A stretch of 5,087 nt of DNA from positions 1 to 5,087 of the forward strand of contig CAYFSL010000033.1 of NCBI GenBank assembly GCA_964345835.1. Direction: 5' to 3'. The stretch is from JAAYEL01 sp964345835 (GTDB lineage: Bacteria > Bacillota > Clostridia > Tissierellales > Peptoniphilaceae). A program made the translations under genes and the position numbers. Below are positions 1-4,887 of this stretch, in pieces; the first letter of the stretch is position 1; each line of letters opens with the position of its first letter. The notes below the pieces were generated by a model, which made no database searches, was not told the origin of the DNA, and saw only the letters and a list, made by a program, of their open reading frames with translations.

Positions 1-65
1 AAACATGCTAATTCCTAAGCTTTTTTAGCCCCTATATCTTTTTAGATTTTCCCCCCTTATTGGTA

Positions 66-71
66 TATAAT
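66..71 (+). promoter_or_regulatory. Candidate -10 box for the aminotransferase gene
   Basis: A perfect TATAAT lies about 44 bases before the aminotransferase start, in an AT-rich run. No good -35 box sits at 16-18 bases; the nearest matches are weak TTAGAT-like sequences around 42-47. The placement fits a short leader, but in such AT-rich DNA a TATAAT can arise by chance. Confidence 0.4.
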
Positions 72-114
72 ATATAGTAATTTAGATGCAAATATATGAA
101 AGCTGGTAAATATT

Positions 115-1311
115 ATGAAACTATCAAATAGAATTCTCTCAATGGACCAATCTCCAATTAGAAGGTTGATTCCCTATGCCGAAAGGGCTGAATCTAAGGG
201 GAAAAAAGTCATCTACCTAAATATTGGCCAACCCGATATCAAAACCCCTAAAGAGTTTATTGAAGCTATAAACAGTTATGAGGTTAGCGTCTTAGAATAT
301 GCCCCCTCTAGGGGATTAAAAGAAACAATAAATACAATCCAATCCCACCTAAAAGGCTACAGCTTGGACTACGGATTAGATGAAATCCTTGTAACCAACG
401 GAGCTAGCGAGGCAATCACCTTTGCCCTCTTGGCCATTTGTGACAAAGATGATGAAGTCTTAACCATTGAACCTTTCTATTCGAACTATTCTTCCTTTGC
501 AAAGCTTGCGGATGCCAGACTAAAGGGCATAATGACCAAGGTTGAGAACAAATTTAGCCTTCCTCCCCTAGAGGAAATGGAAAAGTATGTTACCGATAAA
601 ACTAGGGCCATCCTTTTGTCAAACCCCGCCAATCCAACTGGAAGGGTGTACACCAAGGATGAAATCGAATCAATTATTGACTTAGCTAAAAAACATGACT
701 TATTTATCCTAGCCGATGAGGTCTACCGTGAATTTAACTTTACAAAAAGACCCTTCATATCCTTTGGCGACTATAAGGAGGTTGACGATAGGGTAGTCCT
801 GCTAGATTCCATATCTAAGAAGTATTCGGCTTGTGGTGCAAGGATAGGTGCTTTAGCTTCAAAAAATAAGGAATTTATAGAAAATGTATTGAAACTTTGC
901 CAGGCTAGGCTTGCAGTTTCAACCTTAGACCAGTTTGGAGCTAGTGCCATGAGCCAAGTAGATAAGTCCTACTTGGTTGACAATGCTAAAGTATACAGGC
1001 ATAGAAGAGACGTCCTGGACTCTGTCCTAAATGATATACCAGGCCTGAAATATGCTACTCCAGAAGGGGCTTTCTATACTATTGTTGACTTGCCTGTAGA
1101 AAACGCTCAAGACTTTATCATTTGGACCCTAGAAAATATTGAAATAGACAATACCACTATCCTCTTGACCCCTGCCGATTCCTTCTATACCAATCCAAAA
1201 GATGGAATCAATAAGTGCAGGCTATCCTACTGTGTAAATGATGAAAAAATAAGCCTGGCAGGAAAAATCCTGGCCAAGGCTTTAAGTGAGTATCCTGGAA
1301 GCTTAAAATAA
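115..1311 (+). CDS. PLP-dependent aminotransferase, aspartate aminotransferase type (class I/II)
   Basis: This 398-residue protein has the usual full length for fold-type I aminotransferases (COG0436/AspB-like). It should be a cytosolic PLP enzyme moving an amino group between an amino acid, probably aspartate, and 2-oxoglutarate. Visible motifs in order are GQPD near 38-41, the cofactor-phosphate segment NGASEA at 95-100, NPANPTG at 170-176 (N173 contacts the cofactor), ADEVY at 200-204 (D201 pairs with the pyridine nitrogen), and SISKKYSACGARIG at 232-245. In the last, K235 is the Schiff-base lysine and R243 binds phosphate. R369 in CRLSYC is the expected alpha-carboxylate arginine. The SKKYSACGARIG block resembles the subgroup common in Clostridia and Bacteroides. 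All key residues are present, so the enzyme should be active. Start 115 has only a weak Shine-Dalgarno site; the in-frame ATG at 142 has none better. Substrate specificity is inferred: aromatic or branched-chain acceptors cannot be excluded. Confidence 0.93.
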   Translation: MKLSNRILSMDQSPIRRLIPYAERAESKGKKVIYLNIGQPDIKTPKEFIEAINSYEVSVLEYAPSRGLKETINTIQSHLKGYSLDYGLDEILVTNGASEAITFALLAICDKDDEVLTIEPFYSNYSSFAKLADARLKGIMTKVENKFSLPPLEEMEKYVTDKTRAILLSNPANPTGRVYTKDEIESIIDLAKKHDLFILADEVYREFNFTKRPFISFGDYKEVDDRVVLLDSISKKYSACGARIGALASKNKEFIENVLKLCQARLAVSTLDQFGASAMSQVDKSYLVDNAKVYRHRRDVLDSVLNDIPGLKYATPEGAFYTIVDLPVENAQDFIIWTLENIEIDNTTILLTPADSFYTNPKDGINKCRLSYCVNDEKISLAGKILAKALSEYPGSLK

Positions 1312-1333
1312 TCCCAGGACTATAAGTATTAAT

Positions 1334-1408
1334 AAAAAGACCTAATGCTTTTTTACTAACTCCCCCATTATTATGTAGGGAAAAAACCAGTAAAATAAGG
1401 TCATTTTT
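1334..1408. terminator. Long imperfect inverted repeat, probable bidirectional terminator
   Basis: The outer arms AAAAAGACCTAA (from 1334) and TAAGGTCATTTTT (ending 1408) are complementary apart from a bulge. Weaker complementarity continues inward to TCCC/GGGA and CAT/ATG around a small loop near 1369. The whole element is a 75-base imperfect palindrome starting 22 bases after the aminotransferase stop. T5 follows the closing stem on both strands, as in an intrinsic terminator working both ways. It is longer and less GC-rich than a standard terminator. The - strand small ORF 1342-1425 overlaps nearly all of it. An 11-base direct repeat, TATAAGTATTA, occurs on each side at 1321-1331 and 1439-1449. 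Confidence 0.5.
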
Positions 1409-1425
1409 CCAAAAAGTTTAACCAT
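1342..1425 (-). CDS. Small hydrophobic protein (27 residues), hypothetical
   Basis: An ATG at 1425 opens 27 codons ending in TAG at 1342. AGGGGG at 1430-1435, four bases before the ATG, is a good though closely spaced ribosome binding site, and TATAAT at 1446-1451 could be its -10 box. The peptide begins MVKLFGKM, has a membrane-compatible core LFYWFFPYIIMGELV at about residues 10-24, and ends KKH. Lysines on both sides of a short aromatic core are typical of small membrane peptides, including type I toxins and regulatory peptides, but I do not recognise this one. The ORF coincides with the inverted repeat at 1334-1408, which could act as its terminator or could make the ORF a by-product. Function unknown; the main doubt is whether it is translated. 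Confidence 0.35.
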   Translation of the reverse strand: MVKLFGKMTLFYWFFPYIIMGELVKKH

Positions 1426-1445
1426 AAGTCCCCCTAATTATAAGT

Positions 1446-1451
1446 ATTATA
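1446..1451 (-). promoter_or_regulatory. Candidate -10 box for the small - strand ORF
   Basis: TATAAT on the - strand lies 20 bases before the ATG at 1425. At 17 bases upstream, 1469-1474 reads TGCAAA, only three of six matches to TTGACA. The short distance to the ATG would leave just enough leader for the AGGGGG ribosome site. Supported by position more than by sequence quality. Confidence 0.25.
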
Positions 1452-1464
1452 TGTGTATATACCC

Positions 1465-1551
1465 TTAATTTGCATATTTATATGCCCTTGCTGATTTTTT
1501 CAAGATCTTTATCAGCTTGCCTTGCTCGCTGTCAAATTTATTGGGATAGAC
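1465..1551 (-). pseudogene. Start-less open stretch, possible remnant of a small protein
   Basis: Reading leftward on the - strand, 28 codons lie open between an in-frame TAG (1552-1554) and a TAA (1465-1467). The translation looks protein-like: it includes PNKFDSEQGKLIKILKK and ends RAYKYAN. There is no ATG or GTG in this frame, and the only TTG has no ribosome site. An ATG at 1570 in another frame stops after ten codons, so a single frameshift could join them. The stretch lies just upstream, same strand, of the small hydrophobic ORF, so it may be a decayed partner. Chance is a real alternative, because two hairpins fall within it. Confidence 0.2.
1472..1516. repeat. Two adjacent small inverted repeats upstream of the homoserine-dehydrogenase-like gene
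   Basis: GCATA-TTTA-TATGC (1472-1485) is a perfect 5-base palindrome with a 4-base spacer. GCTGAT (1490-1495) pairs with ATCAGC (1511-1516) around a loop that contains the self-complementary AAGATCTT. Neither is followed by a T-run, so they are not terminators. They lie 110-154 bases before the gene at 1626 and could be operators or leader hairpins. No T-box, SAM or lysine riboswitch consensus is visible. Function is not shown by the sequence. Confidence 0.3.
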
Positions 1552-1568
1552 CTATAGGATTTATGAAC

Positions 1569-1597
1569 ATTATAACTTTGTACGATATGAGTTTAAA
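1569..1597 (-). promoter_or_regulatory. Candidate - strand promoter between the two left-hand genes
   Basis: On the - strand, TTTAAA (1592-1597, four of six matches to TTGACA) and a perfect TATAAT (1569-1574) are separated by 17 bases, the optimal spacing. Transcription would run leftward through the start-less stretch and the small hydrophobic ORF, away from the gene at 1626. It is the best-spaced promoter-like pair in this spacer, but AT-rich DNA makes such matches common. Confidence 0.3.
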
Positions 1598-1614
1598 AAA
1601 ATATATTTAATACT

Positions 1615-1619
1615 GGAGG
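1615..1619 (+). promoter_or_regulatory. Strong ribosome binding site of the homoserine-dehydrogenase-like gene
   Basis: GGAGG lies six bases before the ATG at 1626, ideal spacing. It fixes the start and argues that the gene is translated despite its degenerate active site. Confidence 0.85.
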
Positions 1620-1625
1620 AATAAA

Positions 1626-2828
1626 ATGAAGATTGGGCTTATTGGCTTTGGTAAACTTGCCCAAGAAGTTGAAAAAATGCTTTTCAAACAGAAGGAAAAT
1701 ATTAAAAAAAGATTTGGGGAAGAAATAACCATCCAAGCTATCTTGGTAAGGGATGTAAATAGGTCAACTACAGCCCTTAATAAGACAGCCTTTTTTACAG
1801 AAAACTTTTATGACCTGCTAGAAGATCCAGATATCTCCGCCTTAGTTGACCTCACTAACTCTTGTGAAGATGCCTTTTTCTACCTTAGCGAAGGATTAAA
1901 GGCTGGAAAGCACGTAATTACAGCTAATGAATCCCTAGTATCAAAATACTTGGAAGAGCTTTTTCAACTAGCGGCTGATAATAATAAAGCCTTTCTTTAT
2001 GGGGCTAGCCTTGGAGGAGCTACAAGTATTATAAAATCGATTATAGATAGCTCCAAGCTAAATGAAATCACCTATGTTAGGGGACTTTTGGATGGACCTT
2101 GCAATCTTATCTTGTCCCAGCTTGAGGATGGGGACAAGGATCTTGAAGAGGTCTTAGAGGATAATAAAGAAGTATCTACCAAGTTTGATTTAAGCGGTGG
2201 CCTTAATGGACTTAGTAGTAGAAAAAAGGCTAGTATCCTAATCAGCCTAGCCTTAGCTGGAAGGGTCAAGGAAGAAGACATCTCCTGCTTTGGAGTCAGT
2301 AATATAGATAATGACGACTTACAAATTATGAGGGAATTAGACTCTTCTATTAAAATGATAGCAGAAGGAGCTTTCAAGGATGGAAAATATTTTGCTACTG
2401 TTATGCCAACATTTATAAGCAAAAAAGACCTATTTTCCCAAATAAAAACAAGTAAAAATATAATTTCTTATGAAGGTGATAAGCTGGACCAAGTAAGCCT
2501 TATAACTGCTGATGGCTCCATAGTTTCTTCTAGTTCCGCCATAATAAGGGACCTGGTAGATGTCATGGAAGGAACTAAGCTAGCATGCAATCCGTTAACC
2601 AAGGGAAAAATTACCCTGTCTAACCAGGATATGGAAGGCTATTTCTACATTAGGCTCAATAAGAAATATGAAAGGGTCTTTGATGGACTTTATGAGGAAA
2701 AGACTGACCTTTTTGACCAGGCCTTCATCTTAACTAAAAAGATCAGATTTGGCATTATCTTGGACCTAGTGAAAGACCTAGATAGAAAGGATTTTTTCCT
2801 TGCCAGAATTATAAAAGACGAGAAATGA
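1626..2828 (+). CDS. Homoserine dehydrogenase-like protein with degenerate active site
   Basis: The 400-residue protein has the homoserine dehydrogenase layout. There is an N-terminal Rossmann domain with GLIGFGKLA at 4-12 (third glycine replaced by A12), then KHVITANESLV at 95-105, GASLGGATSIIK at 126-137 and DGPCN at 156-160, the counterpart of the family's NGTxN. LNGL at 193-196 follows, and the tail from about 337 sits where the ACT domain normally lies but lacks its PG motif. In working enzymes the step is NAD(P)H reduction of aspartate semialdehyde to homoserine. Aligned by eye to the yeast enzyme, K117 becomes E102, E208 becomes K186, D213/D214 become G191/G192 and D219 becomes S197; only K223 survives, as K201. 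The reading frame is intact with a strong ribosome site, so this is a maintained gene. I infer loss or change of the classic reaction: a regulatory pseudoenzyme, or a related oxidoreductase. The closeness of an aspartate aminotransferase fits amino acid metabolism. Confidence 0.82.
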   Translation: MKIGLIGFGKLAQEVEKMLFKQKENIKKRFGEEITIQAILVRDVNRSTTALNKTAFFTENFYDLLEDPDISALVDLTNSCEDAFFYLSEGLKAGKHVITANESLVSKYLEELFQLAADNNKAFLYGASLGGATSIIKSIIDSSKLNEITYVRGLLDGPCNLILSQLEDGDKDLEEVLEDNKEVSTKFDLSGGLNGLSSRKKASILISLALAGRVKEEDISCFGVSNIDNDDLQIMRELDSSIKMIAEGAFKDGKYFATVMPTFISKKDLFSQIKTSKNIISYEGDKLDQVSLITADGSIVSSSSAIIRDLVDVMEGTKLACNPLTKGKITLSNQDMEGYFYIRLNKKYERVFDGLYEEKTDLFDQAFILTKKIRFGIILDLVKDLDRKDFFLARIIKDEK

Positions 2829-2870
2829 TTTCTTTATAAAAAATTTAATAAATCAATTTTTCATAAAAAT

Positions 2871-2895
2871 AATTATGGATATAGTCATAATTTTT
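2871..2895 (+). terminator. Weak AT-rich hairpin with T-run after the homoserine-dehydrogenase-like gene
   Basis: AATTATG (2871-2877) pairs with CATAATT (2886-2892) around an 8-base loop, and the T-run continues to 2895. The stem has one G:C pair, so it would be weak. It sits 42 bases past the stop and just before the larger element at 2901, and may add to termination. Confidence 0.25.
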
Positions 2896-2900
2896 AAGCA

Positions 2901-2979
2901 AAAAAGCGACCCTGGGACTAGACCATTAAAGCTCATTTTAACAGCTTTTATATGTCTACTCACAATCTGGTCGCTTTTT
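2901..2979. terminator. Nested inverted repeat between convergent genes, probable bidirectional terminator
   Basis: AAAAAGCGACC (2901-2911) and GGTCGCTTTTT (2969-2979) are perfect 11-base complements. Inside are two more nested stems: TAGAC with GTCTA, and AAAGCT with AGCTTT around a 9-base loop, giving a single long arm interrupted by internal loops. Each strand ends in T5 or T6 after the GC part of the outer stem, so it can terminate the gene ending at 2828 and the dehydrogenase ending at 3010. The 57-base distance between the outer arms is unusual for an intrinsic terminator; the inner stems would bring the arms together. A small structured RNA is an alternative. Confidence 0.65.
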
Positions 2980-3009
2980 ACTTTCAATTTATCTATGTCG
3001 ATAAACTAC

Positions 3010-3085
3010 CTATATCGCTGTCCATCCTCCATCTACACTCACCAATTGACCAGTTGTATAAGATGATTCATGGCTGGCAAAGTAT
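3010..3085 (-). CDS. Short-chain dehydrogenase/reductase, C-terminal fragment cut by the gap
   Basis: The last 24 codons before a TAG at 3010-3012 end in YTTGQLVSVDGGWTAI, preceded by YFASHESS. This is the hallmark C-terminus of classical short-chain dehydrogenases (FabG, glucose dehydrogenase and relatives): a short helix with ASxE(S/A)SY, then TGQxxxVDGG, which forms part of the subunit interface. The Rossmann motif TGxxxGxG and the catalytic Ser-Tyr-Lys, if present, are in the missing part. The family is about 250 residues, so roughly 680 further bases would be needed upstream, more than the 100 Ns shown. Either the true gap is larger or the gene is truncated. The gene runs toward the terminator at 2901-2979. 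Substrate cannot be read from the fragment. Confidence 0.85.
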
Positions 3086-3185
3086 NNNNNNNNNNNNNNN
3101 NNNNNNNNNNNNNNNNNNNNNNNNNNNNNNNNNNNNNNNNNNNNNNNNNNNNNNNNNNNNNNNNNNNNNNNNNNNNNNNNNNNNN
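3086..3185. other. Assembly gap (100 N)
   Basis: Exactly 100 undetermined bases, the conventional filler for a scaffold join of unknown length. Both sides are - strand coding sequence: the dehydrogenase C-terminus on the left and the open stretch following the methyltransferase on the right. The two sides need not be 100 bases apart, and genes may be missing. Confidence 0.97.
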
Positions 3186-3299
3186 AACTGACCTGGCTAA
3201 GACACTTGGAAAATTGATGCTGTCCTTAACATTTTCCAGATAGGACTTATCTGCAAATGAAAGATCTACTAGCTCTTTCTCATCATTCTCTTTTGCAGG
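3186..3299 (-). pseudogene. Frameshifted continuation of the methyltransferase, or fragment of a downstream gene
   Basis: In the -1 frame relative to the end of the methyltransferase, 38 codons are open from 3299 to the gap. They read as ordinary protein, including ENDEKELVDLSFADKSYLEN and SINFPSVLARSV. No ATG, GTG or TTG occurs in this frame, so it has no start of its own. One extra base in the A4 run at 3291-3294 would join it to the methyltransferase just after its DLQ. I infer that the true product continues in this frame, or that a fused partner domain begins here. The change could be a real mutation or an error next to a contig end. I do not recognise the sequence. Confidence 0.55.
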
Positions 3300-4213
3300 T
3301 CACCGCTATTTCTCTCCCAAAATATCTGGTCTGTATAGCCTTGAATCTTCCTGTCCCTTTCAGCCATCTCAAGCCTTTTTTCAGCCCAGATTCCATATAA
3401 AGGGTTTTGCTCTATACCCAGATAAGCCCTATTTAATTTTTTAGCTGTAACCGAGCTTGTCCCTGATCCTAGGAAGGGGTCGAAAATTAGGTCCCCTGGA
3501 TTAGAGCTGGCAAGGATGAGCTTGGCAATCAGTTTCTCAGGCTTTTGGGTTGGGTGAGCTGTATTTTCAGGCATGGACCAGTAGGGAATTGAAATATCGT
3601 CCCAAAAGTTTGAGGGAAAGGTATCCCTGAAGTTGCCCTGGGAGGTCTTTACCCAGTCTTTGGGCTTTCCAGCCTGCTTGTAAGGAGCCCTAACCTGCCT
3701 TCTTAGCTTAACATCGTCAACATTGAAAGTATAGTCCTTTGAAATGGTAGCAAACCAGATATCTTCCATGGAATTTTTCCAGTTGGTCTTTGCCCCCCTT
3801 CCCTTTTCCCGCTGCCAGGTTATCCTATTCTGGATAATAAAGTACTTCCTAAGCACCTTCTCTATGACAAGACTTGACCTCCAGTCGCAACAAACGTAGA
3901 TTGAAGCCTTATCCTTAAGAAGAGGGATAGTTTTTTTTACCCAGCCTTCAGTGTACTTCTCATATTCTTCTTCTGGGCTTGACTTAAACCTGTTACCATG
4001 GTAGTTTTTCTCAAGATTATAAGGGGGGTCTGCAATTAAGAGGTCTATTGATTTTTCAGGGAGATAGTCCATAACCTCCATGCTATCACCTATTATAGTT
4101 TTGTTTTTTAAATCTTCTATCCCGATTTTTTCTTCAACTTTAATACACCTGTCCAGATATTTTTCCCCCTCCTCTAGGGAAATGTCAATGGTCTTGTTCC
4201 TTGGCGATTTCAT
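3269..4213 (-). CDS. Site-specific DNA adenine methyltransferase, beta class (C-terminus probably frameshifted)
   Basis: From ATG 4213 the protein has 314 residues. It should transfer a methyl group from S-adenosylmethionine to adenine N6 (or cytosine N4) in a specific DNA site. Motif IV, ADPPYNL at 61-67, is the catalytic loop. The target-recognition part lies around 130-215, with the end of the catalytic half before it. HPTQKP at 220-225 is motif X, and DPFLGSGTSSVTAKK at 245-259 is motif I, which binds the cofactor. The order IV ... X-I marks the beta class (M.HindIII/M.RsrI type). All core motifs are intact. ATG 4213 is preferred to the longer TTG start at 4225, because GAGGTG at 4218-4223 is well placed for it and would be within the longer version. 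The last codons after residue 307 follow an A4 run where another frame stays open, so the visible C-terminus is suspect. No restriction enzyme gene is visible; one could be in the gap, or this is a solitary methyltransferase. The target site is unknown. Confidence 0.9.
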   Translation of the reverse strand: MKSPRNKTIDISLEEGEKYLDRCIKVEEKIGIEDLKNKTIIGDSMEVMDYLPEKSIDLLIADPPYNLEKNYHGNRFKSSPEEEYEKYTEGWVKKTIPLLKDKASIYVCCDWRSSLVIEKVLRKYFIIQNRITWQREKGRGAKTNWKNSMEDIWFATISKDYTFNVDDVKLRRQVRAPYKQAGKPKDWVKTSQGNFRDTFPSNFWDDISIPYWSMPENTAHPTQKPEKLIAKLILASSNPGDLIFDPFLGSGTSSVTAKKLNRAYLGIEQNPLYGIWAEKRLEMAERDRKIQGYTDQIFWERNSGDLQKRMMRKS

Positions 4214-4217
4214 CTTC

Positions 4218-4223
4218 CACCTC
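4218..4223 (-). promoter_or_regulatory. Ribosome binding site that decides the methyltransferase start
   Basis: GAGGTG matches the 3' part of AGGAGGTG, with GAGG ending six bases before the ATG at 4213. The alternative TTG start at 4225 overlaps this site and has no comparable one upstream, so translation most likely begins at 4213. Confidence 0.6.
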
Positions 4224-4236
4224 AATCATTTTAAAT

Positions 4237-4258
4237 GAGGCTATCTTTCAATAGCCTC
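4237..4258 (-). terminator. Perfect hairpin between thioesterase and methyltransferase genes
   Basis: GAGGCTAT (4237-4244) and ATAGCCTC (4251-4258) form a perfect 8-base stem with a 6-base loop, in the 71-base spacer between two same-strand genes. Read leftward it is followed by ATTTAAAATG, a poor T-tract, so it is a weak or partial terminator at most. Its upstream arm carries GGAGG on the - strand, which the stem would partly cover. It could lower methyltransferase expression relative to the thioesterase, or protect the 3' end of a processed message. Confidence 0.4.
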
Positions 4259-4284
4259 CTCTAGTAGATTTATTAATTATTATC

Positions 4285-4770
4285 TTACATATGGTCCTTA
4301 ACACCAACTGCTACCATCCTAGCCTTTGCACGGACTTCTCCAGCAGCTTCCATTACCATATTAACTATTACCTTTCTTTCTCCTAGATCTTCCAAGCTAC
4401 TTGTTACGGTAATTTCCTCATTCATTGGTAAAGGTTTCTTAAAATCAACCTCTAACCTAGCAGTAATATATCTGCCGATTACTGTGTCTTCTGTTAGTTC
4501 AAGACCCTTGTTATGGTGGTTGAACCAGGCAGCTGATGCAGTCCCGTGGCAGTCAAAGATTACCGCAATCATCCCCCCGAATAAGTTGGCAGGTACTCCA
4601 CCTGTATACCTTTCTTCTGGGGTATATTTAACTATACAGGTTTCTCCATCTTCACTTGGATAGGACTTTAGGTGGATCCCTTCTTCATTCTTTGGTCCAC
4701 ATCCCCAGCAATGTTGAAATCTTTCACCATAGGTTTCTTGGATAGCGATTCTATTTTTTTCTGTAGCCAT
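4285..4770 (-). CDS. PaaI-family hotdog-fold thioesterase
   Basis: The 161-residue protein matches a single hotdog domain (4HBT/PaaI type), whose members hydrolyse acyl-CoA thioesters in the cytosol. An N-terminal CWGCGPKNEEGIHLK at 21-35 is typical of the subgroup beginning CxGCGPxNxxGLxL. The long central helix segment GGVPANLFGGMIAVIFDCHGT at 57-77 contains the G-G motif and D73, at the usual catalytic acid position. ARLEVDFKKPLPMNEEITV at 104-122 gives the following strands. Length and layout are complete. The start is fixed by AAGGAG at 4778-4783, seven bases before the ATG. It is the first gene after the leader at 4810-4935 and is followed 71 bases later by the methyltransferase. The natural substrate cannot be told from sequence, and many members are housekeeping enzymes of unknown substrate. 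Confidence 0.88.
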   Translation of the reverse strand: MATEKNRIAIQETYGERFQHCWGCGPKNEEGIHLKSYPSEDGETCIVKYTPEERYTGGVPANLFGGMIAVIFDCHGTASAAWFNHHNKGLELTEDTVIGRYITARLEVDFKKPLPMNEEITVTSSLEDLGERKVIVNMVMEAAGEVRAKARMVAVGVKDHM

Positions 4771-4777
4771 AGTTATT

Positions 4778-4783
4778 CTCCTT
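4778..4783 (-). promoter_or_regulatory. Ribosome binding site of the thioesterase gene
   Basis: AAGGAG lies seven bases before ATG 4770. A second GAAGGAG occurs about 25 bases further upstream near 4804-4810, with no proper gene after it (ATG AAG GAG TAA only). Confidence 0.8.
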
Positions 4784-4809
4784 CTTATTTAACTTAATAA
4801 ATTACTCCT

Positions 4810-4887
4810 TCATAACTCAACAGGTAACTTTCCAGCCACCAAAGGGTCTTTTATCCTTTTAGGAAAATGCTTGCAGAGACAAGGCAT
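4810..4887 (-). CDS. Possible 25-residue leader peptide upstream of the thioesterase
   Basis: ATG 4887 opens 25 codons to a TGA at 4810-4812. A purine-rich GGAGAAGG, eight bases upstream measured from GGAG, could serve as ribosome site. The peptide starts MPCLCKHFPKRIKDP and ends LPVEL; two close cysteines and several lysines are its only notable traits. The frame is open upstream to a TAA at 4921-4923, so the protein-like reading extends 11 more codons (GREGLYVGEGS) without a start. It lies in the predicted leader of the thioesterase and overlaps the stem at 4873-4919. It could be a leader peptide, a decayed C-terminus, or chance. Confidence 0.25.
   Translation of the reverse strand: MPCLCKHFPKRIKDPLVAGKLPVEL

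Noticed and set aside
1..6. Possible divergent gene starting leftward at ATG (4-6), with AGGA six bases before it
   Set aside because: Only two codons are in the window, too little to support a gene.
1293..1319. TCCTGG/CCAGGA inverted repeat across the aminotransferase stop codon
   Set aside because: It is not followed by a T-run and has a 15-base loop; probably a chance pairing.
1312..1625. T-box, SAM or lysine riboswitch upstream of the homoserine-dehydrogenase-like gene
   Set aside because: No GGGTGGNACC T-box core or other known riboswitch consensus can be seen.
2072..2422. - strand ORF of 116 codons
   Set aside because: It lies wholly inside the homoserine-dehydrogenase-like gene on the other strand, is rich in Ser/Leu as shadows usually are, and has no ribosome site.
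2988..3005. TTTATC/GATAAA hairpin just after the dehydrogenase stop
   Set aside because: It is a short, AT-only stem apart from one pair, with no T-run; the element at 2901-2979 explains termination better.
2875..3066. + strand ORF of 63 codons with a hydrophobic middle
   Set aside because: It has no ribosome site, runs straight through the terminator-like element, and its second half is antisense to the dehydrogenase C-terminus.
2952..3191. + strand ORF reading through the gap
   Set aside because: Almost half of it is undetermined bases; the rest is antisense to the dehydrogenase fragment.
3291..3298. Programmed -1 ribosomal frameshift at the end of the methyltransferase
   Set aside because: The site does not fit an X XXY YYZ slippery heptamer and no obvious stimulatory structure is seen; a one-base indel is simpler.
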